A stretch of 64,000 bases of DNA from DUUI01 sp964345765 (GTDB lineage Bacteria; Bacillota_I; Bacilli_A; Erysipelotrichales; Erysipelotrichaceae): NCBI GenBank assembly GCA_964345765.1, contig CAYFSJ010000002.1:1-64000 (forward strand), given 5' to 3'. Below the pieces are notes generated by a model. It did no database searches. It was not told the origin of the DNA and saw nothing but the letters and a program-made list of their open reading frames with translations. This document shows positions 59,097 to 64,000 of this stretch, piece by piece. Within the stretch, counting starts at the first letter, position 1, and the number at the start of each line of letters is the position of its first letter. The position numbers were made by a program, and so were the translations under genes.

Positions 59097-62000
59097 ACCC
59101 TATAGTTTTTACTGAGCTTCCTGAGGCACTCTTTTCCACCTGGATTTGATTTGGGATTCTTTCTTTAAGTTCACTCACATGAGAAATAATTCCAACAACC
59201 CTTCCTGCTTGATTTAGTTCAAAGAGTGTTTCAATGGCTAAGTCTAGCGCTTGAGCATCCAACGCCCCAAAACCCTCATCGATAAAGAGCGTTTCGAGTT
59301 GAATTCCACCACTCTTTTGACTAATGACATCAGATAGTCCTAGCGCTAAACTCAAGGAAGCATTAAAGGTCTCCCCTCCAGAGAGTGACTTAACCGATCT
59401 AGTGCTAGAAGTATAGTGGTCAAAGACCTCTAAATCTAAACCGGCTGAACGCTTGCGTGAATCTACTTCAGTAGCAACGACTAACTTGTAGCGTTGTTGT
59501 GACATATCATAAAGCCTTAAGTTGGCATAATGAAGGACTTCTTCAAAATAAGAGGACAACACATATCGCTCAAAGGATAGATAGCCATTCTCTTTATTGC
59601 CTAAGGCCACATCCGATAGAGGTCCATATTGGTTTAGATCTTCTTTAATTTGTTTAAAGAGATTGTTCTCTTGTTGTACCAAGTTATAGGTATGTTGTTG
59701 ATTATCTACAACGGCTTGTGTTTTGTTCAATGATTCATTGACTTTGACACGTTTTTGTTTTAGTTCAAATTCTTTATCAAGTGGATGATCAACCACCTCT
59801 TCTAATAACAGTCTTTTTTGATGCGAAGCTTCAAGTTGTTTTAAAGCCGTTTGATAGTTGACATTAAAATCAGAGACTTCTTTTTCAGCTTTCTGTATCT
59901 CATCTAAAGTCATTTTATCCTTTAAGTCTTCTAAAGTTAAATGATGAGTCATCATATAACTTTCAAATTGTTGTTGTAACTGTTTTAGTTCCTGTGTTTG
60001 ATTAAGCAGATTTTGTTGTAAGACATCTTGGGTTGATTTATTTTTAGTTAACTCAATTTCTAAAGCACTCAGTTTATCTTTAATCAAGTCTTTATTATCT
60101 GTCGCCTGATCAATACGTTTTTGATAAGTAATAACTCGATCGAGTAATGTTTGTTTCTGGTTAACATCTACTTCACCCAATGTTTTCTTTTCTTCAACAA
60201 TTTCTTTTAATTGATTTTCTAGCTCGTTGACCTGTCCTAAGATTGAAGCGATTTCTAATTCAAATTTTTGATTCTGTTTTTCTAAAGTTTCTTTTTGTTT
60301 CGAGTAGGCTTCTTTTTGTTGAATTAATTGGTTGAGTTTATTTTGTGTCATCACTTCTTCTTGTATTTCTTTATTGGTAATAACTTGAAGTGATTGGATT
60401 AAATCTATTTGTGATTTAACAGCAGTTTCCTCAATATTGAGTAATTCACATTCAGTTTGAATTTGTTGATTCAATGAATCTTTTAGTTGTTGACTGGATG
60501 ATTTTTTAGCTAAAACCTCTTGAAGCTTCTGATATAGAGCGTCTACTTCTTGTTGAGTCACTGATTCCTCACTTAGTGTTGTTGGTGCTGGGTGGTGAAT
60601 ACTTCCACAGACTGGACAAGGTTGACCTGCTTGTAAGTCTTTAGCTAATAAGGCTGCTTGTTGTGAATGATAGCGAATTTGAGCATCACTCACTTGTTTA
60701 CTTAATAAAGTGAATGAGTTTGAATACTGTTTAAAGGACTCGTTTTCTACTTGGCGCTGCTGAATCAATTTATCAATTTTATTTAATTGATTTAAACGAT
60801 TAATATACGACTCTGATTTCTTTTTCAATTCATCAATCGTCTTAGTCACTTCAATAAGATTGATTTCAGCTTGATTGATGTCATTTAGTTTTATTAAAAT
60901 ATCTTCCAACTGAGTTTGATTCTTCTGTTTCTTTGATTTCAAATGATCGATATTTAATAGGAAGGATTGTTCTGATTTTTTGATGTTCTCTTCCTTATAT
61001 ATAAGGGAGTTCATTTTTTCAATTTGATTCAGTGTTAATTGAGTCGTTTCTATCTCCTTTTTCCATGATGGAATTAATTCTAAATCCTTCTGGTTTAAGA
61101 CACGCTCATTGTGACCCTTATCAATATCTTTGAGTGTTTCTTGTTCCTCTTTGATAAGCTGACTAATATCATTGTTTATTATTTCGATCTTTAATTCATC
61201 TTGTTTAACTTCAGTCTTCAGTTTGAGTGCTTCGATTATCAATTTTCCTTTATTGATACTAGCAGCTAATTGTTGAAGTCTCTCATGTTGTTCTTCAAAT
61301 TGTTGAACCTGCATTTGGTATTGTTTTATTTCTTTTTCGATTTGAAGCTGTGTGGTTACTTGATTCATTTGTTTCTCTAATGTATCAAGTTGTTGATGGT
61401 AGTTTTTTATCGCTTGTTGGTTAGCTTGAATAGAATGATCGAGTATTCCAAGAATCTCATCAAATTGTTCTAATTCAATGAGATTTTCTAAACGTTCATC
61501 AACTTGATTAACAGAGCTCAATAATGCTTTGAGTTTAACTAAGGAATGCGTGTTTTGTTTTCTAAGTTCGTCAACGCTTGATTTTAAATCTAAAGTGAAT
61601 TTTTCAATGGCTTGTGTTTCGAAAATATCTCTAAAGATTTTTTCCTTCTCGTTGGAAGCAGAGAAGAGTAATTTTTTAAACTCACCTTGAGGTAATAAAA
61701 CGATTTGTTTAAATTGATCGGCATTTAGTCCAATAATTTCTTCAATTTCTTTTTTAACTTCTTCTGATTTTTCTAGTAATAAAGTTTGACTGCTTAACTT
61801 AACTTTATTGACATCATCGATATATCGACCGCGCTTCCCCATTACTTTTTGGGCAGGTTGTCGATAGATGGTGTAAATGTTTGATCGACTTTCAAATTCT
61901 AATTGCACATAAGATAAAGTATTATCATCTGCATGTTGTGACTTGATCGTATTAGCACCTAAAAGGTTCTTATCTGAATTTGATAACTGTCCGTATAAAG

Positions 62001-62151
62001 CATATAAGATTGCGTCAAAAAGACTGGTTTTACCAGAACCGGTTGTACCAGTGATTAAGAATAGACCTTGATCTAAAAAATGAGTAAAGTTGATGACGAC
62101 TTTATCTTTAAAGGGACCAAAGGCTTGTAGTTCTAGTTTTAAGGGTCTCAT
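59095..62151 (-). CDS. sbcC: exonuclease subunit SbcC
   Basis: 1018 residues, Rad50-like ATPase. Walker A GTTGSGKTSLFDA near residue 34, two long coiled-coil arms meeting at the zinc hook GQPCPVCGS near residue 505, and the C-terminal signature SLSGGETF and Walker B LFIDEGFGALD. With SbcD it cleaves hairpins and DNA ends. It overlaps the sbcD stop by ATGA. Confidence 0.95.
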   Translation of the reverse strand: MRPLKLELQAFGPFKDKVVINFTHFLDQGLFLITGTTGSGKTSLFDAILYALYGQLSNSDKNLLGANTIKSQHADDNTLSYVQLEFESRSNIYTIYRQPAQKVMGKRGRYIDDVNKVKLSSQTLLLEKSEEVKKEIEEIIGLNADQFKQIVLLPQGEFKKLLFSASNEKEKIFRDIFETQAIEKFTLDLKSSVDELRKQNTHSLVKLKALLSSVNQVDERLENLIELEQFDEILGILDHSIQANQQAIKNYHQQLDTLEKQMNQVTTQLQIEKEIKQYQMQVQQFEEQHERLQQLAASINKGKLIIEALKLKTEVKQDELKIEIINNDISQLIKEEQETLKDIDKGHNERVLNQKDLELIPSWKKEIETTQLTLNQIEKMNSLIYKEENIKKSEQSFLLNIDHLKSKKQKNQTQLEDILIKLNDINQAEINLIEVTKTIDELKKKSESYINRLNQLNKIDKLIQQRQVENESFKQYSNSFTLLSKQVSDAQIRYHSQQAALLAKDLQAGQPCPVCGSIHHPAPTTLSEESVTQQEVDALYQKLQEVLAKKSSSQQLKDSLNQQIQTECELLNIEETAVKSQIDLIQSLQVITNKEIQEEVMTQNKLNQLIQQKEAYSKQKETLEKQNQKFELEIASILGQVNELENQLKEIVEEKKTLGEVDVNQKQTLLDRVITYQKRIDQATDNKDLIKDKLSALEIELTKNKSTQDVLQQNLLNQTQELKQLQQQFESYMMTHHLTLEDLKDKMTLDEIQKAEKEVSDFNVNYQTALKQLEASHQKRLLLEEVVDHPLDKEFELKQKRVKVNESLNKTQAVVDNQQHTYNLVQQENNLFKQIKEDLNQYGPLSDVALGNKENGYLSFERYVLSSYFEEVLHYANLRLYDMSQQRYKLVVATEVDSRKRSAGLDLEVFDHYTSSTRSVKSLSGGETFNASLSLALGLSDVISQKSGGIQLETLFIDEGFGALDAQALDLAIETLFELNQAGRVVGIISHVSELKERIPNQIQVEKSASGSSVKTIG

Positions 62152-63260
62152 ACTGTTTTTTCCTTTAGTATTTCTTTGAGGAAGTCACTCTGTTTTTGAT
62201 TGAGGGTTTGTGTTTGACTACTATGATAAAAATCTTCAAATAATTCTAATGTTGATTTATTAGTCATTTCTTGTTGTGAGATACGCCGGTGGGTTAGTGT
62301 GAGTTCAATATTTTTATAGGTTAAACCCATCGCAAATGGATAGTTGATTCTTAATTTGGTCATGGCGTCACTAATAATATTTTTATCTAAAAGTTCAAAG
62401 AAAACAAAATTATCGTCTGATTCTTTTATTAGATCATCAAAATACCCTTCCTTAATAATAAGGTCCTTTGGAGGCTTTAAGTAAAGTCGTTTTGTTTTGA
62501 GTTGATGATCATTTATTTCTACTTCTGTTACAGAGATTCGATTGTTTACTTCAGATTTTGAATACTTCATAAGCGAACCACTGTATTGAATCTTTTCACT
62601 TCCGATATGATGATGAGAATGAAGGTGCCCTAGGGCGACATAATCAAACGCCTCTAGATGATTTGTGCTAACATATTCTGCCGTCCCAACACTGAGTGGT
62701 CTTACTGAATCTTCTTTCTCGATGACGTTACCGTCTTTAACAATATAACCATGGGCTAATAAGATATTATTCTTAGTGGGATTAAGTTGGATAGATGATA
62801 ACATTTCCTTATATAAATCATCATAGGTTTTTATGTCGGGATTATTTAATTCTCTAGCAACTTGAGAGGGCGTAACAAATGGGAATAGATAGAAATCTGA
62901 ATCCTTAATTTGAACCTTTACAACTTCTTTAGAGAATAATCCAACTGAATAAAGTCCTTGTTTGTGGAGTAAAAAATCACCATATCCGATGAGTGCACCA
63001 GAATCATGGTTACCTGCAATCAAAAGAATTGGGGTGTTTGTTTCTTCGATAATTTGTCTAAATGCTTGATTGACTAATTCAATGTATTCTTGTTTAGGTT
63101 GGGCTCGGTCGTATAAATCACCTGCGATGACTAAACAATCGTAATTATCTTCTTTTAAAAGTTGAATGATCTGTTTTAATAAGTCTCGTTGATACTCGAT
63201 CATTGGAAATTCATTGACGATCTTGCCAATATGCCAATCGGCTGTGTGTAAAAATCTCAT
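62148..63260 (-). CDS. sbcD: exonuclease subunit SbcD
   Basis: About 370 residues, Mre11-like nuclease. Motifs HTADWHIGK, AGDLYDRAQP, AGNHDSG, LAHGYI and ALGHLHSHH give the dinuclear metal site. The ATG at 63258-63260 is chosen for AAGGAG upstream and the usual MRFLHTADWH start; a longer frame to 63302 lacks a ribosome site. First gene of the sbcD-sbcC pair. Confidence 0.95.
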   Translation of the reverse strand: MRFLHTADWHIGKIVNEFPMIEYQRDLLKQIIQLLKEDNYDCLVIAGDLYDRAQPKQEYIELVNQAFRQIIEETNTPILLIAGNHDSGALIGYGDFLLHKQGLYSVGLFSKEVVKVQIKDSDFYLFPFVTPSQVARELNNPDIKTYDDLYKEMLSSIQLNPTKNNILLAHGYIVKDGNVIEKEDSVRPLSVGTAEYVSTNHLEAFDYVALGHLHSHHHIGSEKIQYSGSLMKYSKSEVNNRISVTEVEINDHQLKTKRLYLKPPKDLIIKEGYFDDLIKESDDNFVFFELLDKNIISDAMTKLRINYPFAMGLTYKNIELTLTHRRISQQEMTNKSTLELFEDFYHSSQTQTLNQKQSDFLKEILKEKTV

Positions 63261-63354
63261 GGATATCACTCCTTGAAGGTATTTTATCATACTTAGTGAC
63301 ATATTGAACTATAAGGCAGAATATGACATAATAACAAACAATAAGGGAACATTT

Positions 63355-64000
63355 ATGGAGACACCAAAAAATATTGATTTAAAACAAAGTTTAATAAAAG
63401 CACATCGAAAAGGAACGATTTCTTTAATCTTGTTGGGTCTGATGACATTGTTAGTGGTGATTATTATCATTGGTCGCATATGGACATCAGAACTTGTTAA
63501 AGAGTTAAGTATTGTTATATTTAATACACAGCCCAACTTATTACAAGATTATTCTATTTTATCGACGTTCTTTTCAATCAATACACTGTTAATTATTTTT
63601 ATCTGGTTATTAATCGTCTTGTATTTTACTGGATGGTTTTTTCGCTTTAGGAAAATACGTTTGGATGCATTAATTGTCTATACACTTATCGGTTTTGTTT
63701 TAAGCAGTGGTTTATATCTTTCTTTGACCCAACCAATGATTGGTCAGATAACGACTTTAAGTCAATCCCAAGCTTGTAGTGTTGAAGATCAAGAGACGCC
63801 TTATCACTGTGAATTCGAGTATAAACCTGTTGAAACTCAACTCAATGAAATCTCTGAGAATTTAAATAATGTTTATTTTCTGACTCAAACCGCCTTTTTA
63901 GGCATGGTCTTTTTCTTAATCTTATCCATCTTACAACTACTGATGGATCGAGTGAAAAAACTGATTGTCTTTCGAAAGATACACCCAATAGGAGAAGCAC
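63355..64000 (+). CDS. membrane protein, truncated by the window end
   Basis: An open frame of 215 codons from the ATG at 63355-63357 (AAGGGA upstream) runs off the right edge without a stop. It predicts four membrane segments (about 24-44, 77-97, 106-125 and 178-200) with an outer loop that carries two cysteines (CSVEDQETPYHC). No family is recognised. The rest is needed for any call. Confidence 0.7.
   Translation, partial: METPKNIDLKQSLIKAHRKGTISLILLGLMTLLVVIIIIGRIWTSELVKELSIVIFNTQPNLLQDYSILSTFFSINTLLIIFIWLLIVLYFTGWFFRFRKIRLDALIVYTLIGFVLSSGLYLSLTQPMIGQITTLSQSQACSVEDQETPYHCEFEYKPVETQLNEISENLNNVYFLTQTAFLGMVFFLILSILQLLMDRVKKLIVFRKIHPIGEA

Noticed and set aside
63309..63536. Minus-strand frame at the right end
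   Set aside because: It lies opposite a longer plus-strand membrane protein frame with a ribosome site that runs off the window.

Overview
This window comes from a low-GC, Gram-positive-type bacterium using the standard code, most likely an anaerobic or oxygen-tolerant fermenter of the Bacillota, perhaps near the Erysipelotrichia (the class is a guess). The signs are Shine-Dalgarno sites of the AGGAGG type, MurT/GatD lipid II amidation, the cdaA-cdaR-glmM operon, CIRCE/HrcA heat-shock control, a CsoR-type copper operon, many lipoproteins and no outer-membrane genes. A 100-base N gap flanked by an exact 55-base overlap shows that this is a scaffolded short-read assembly.

Layout. 1-110: leader and promoter of an rRNA operon running off the left edge. 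0.2-6.5 kb: MgtC-like protein, DUF402 phosphatase, murT-gatD, a TPP-riboswitch-controlled thiT, a free Met-sulfoxide reductase, and an operon of a PgpA-like phosphatase, a thioredoxin-like lipoprotein and an AAC(3)-like acetyltransferase. 6.5-14.8 kb: M32 carboxypeptidase, superoxide dismutase, an ankyrin/EF-G-like operon behind a leader peptide and terminator, PepF, and a UMF1-type MFS transporter. 14.9-19.3 kb: two Hsp20 genes behind two CIRCE sites, a GlsB-like protein, the assembly gap, and gnd-zwf. 19.4-29.1 kb: DUF4349 lipoprotein, tRNA-Asp, a PadR-controlled envelope-sensor pair, a phosphoesterase, thiol peroxidase, SixA-like phosphatase, the hydC-hydB-hydA [FeFe] hydrogenase operon, and a tRNA-Ser/Asp/Gly cluster. 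29.1-35.6 kb: a broken FAD/NAD(P) protein, a polysaccharide deacetylase with a DUF4015 protein, a DUF2975/XRE module, and a three-gene unknown operon. 35.7-42.2 kb: csoR-copA-copZ, deoD, a Nudix hydrolase, and an NfeD/SPFH operon. 42.2-49.1 kb: cdaA-cdaR-glmM plus a two-component system, and a TraB protein. 49.1-58.7 kb: glyoxalase-like, nucleotidyltransferase, membrane HAD, metallo-beta-lactamase-fold and S51 peptidase genes, then two paralogous cell-wall proteins, a SpaA-like lipoprotein and a 2-hydroxyacid dehydrogenase. 58.7-64 kb: a candidate small RNA, tRNA-Leu, sbcD-sbcC and a truncated membrane protein.

Most genes are core physiology: wall and c-di-AMP homeostasis, the oxidative pentose phosphate branch, hydrogen metabolism with oxygen defence (Sod, Tpx, fRMsr), copper export and DNA repair. 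The most unusual signals are regulatory. They are a leader-peptide attenuator in front of the ankyrin/EF-G-like operon, a promoter-to-terminator non-coding transcript carrying an anti-Shine-Dalgarno motif, and six genes whose -10 box lies 6-7 bases before the start codon with no ribosome binding site (predicted leaderless mRNAs). No CRISPR array, prophage, insertion sequence or obvious new multi-gene system was seen.
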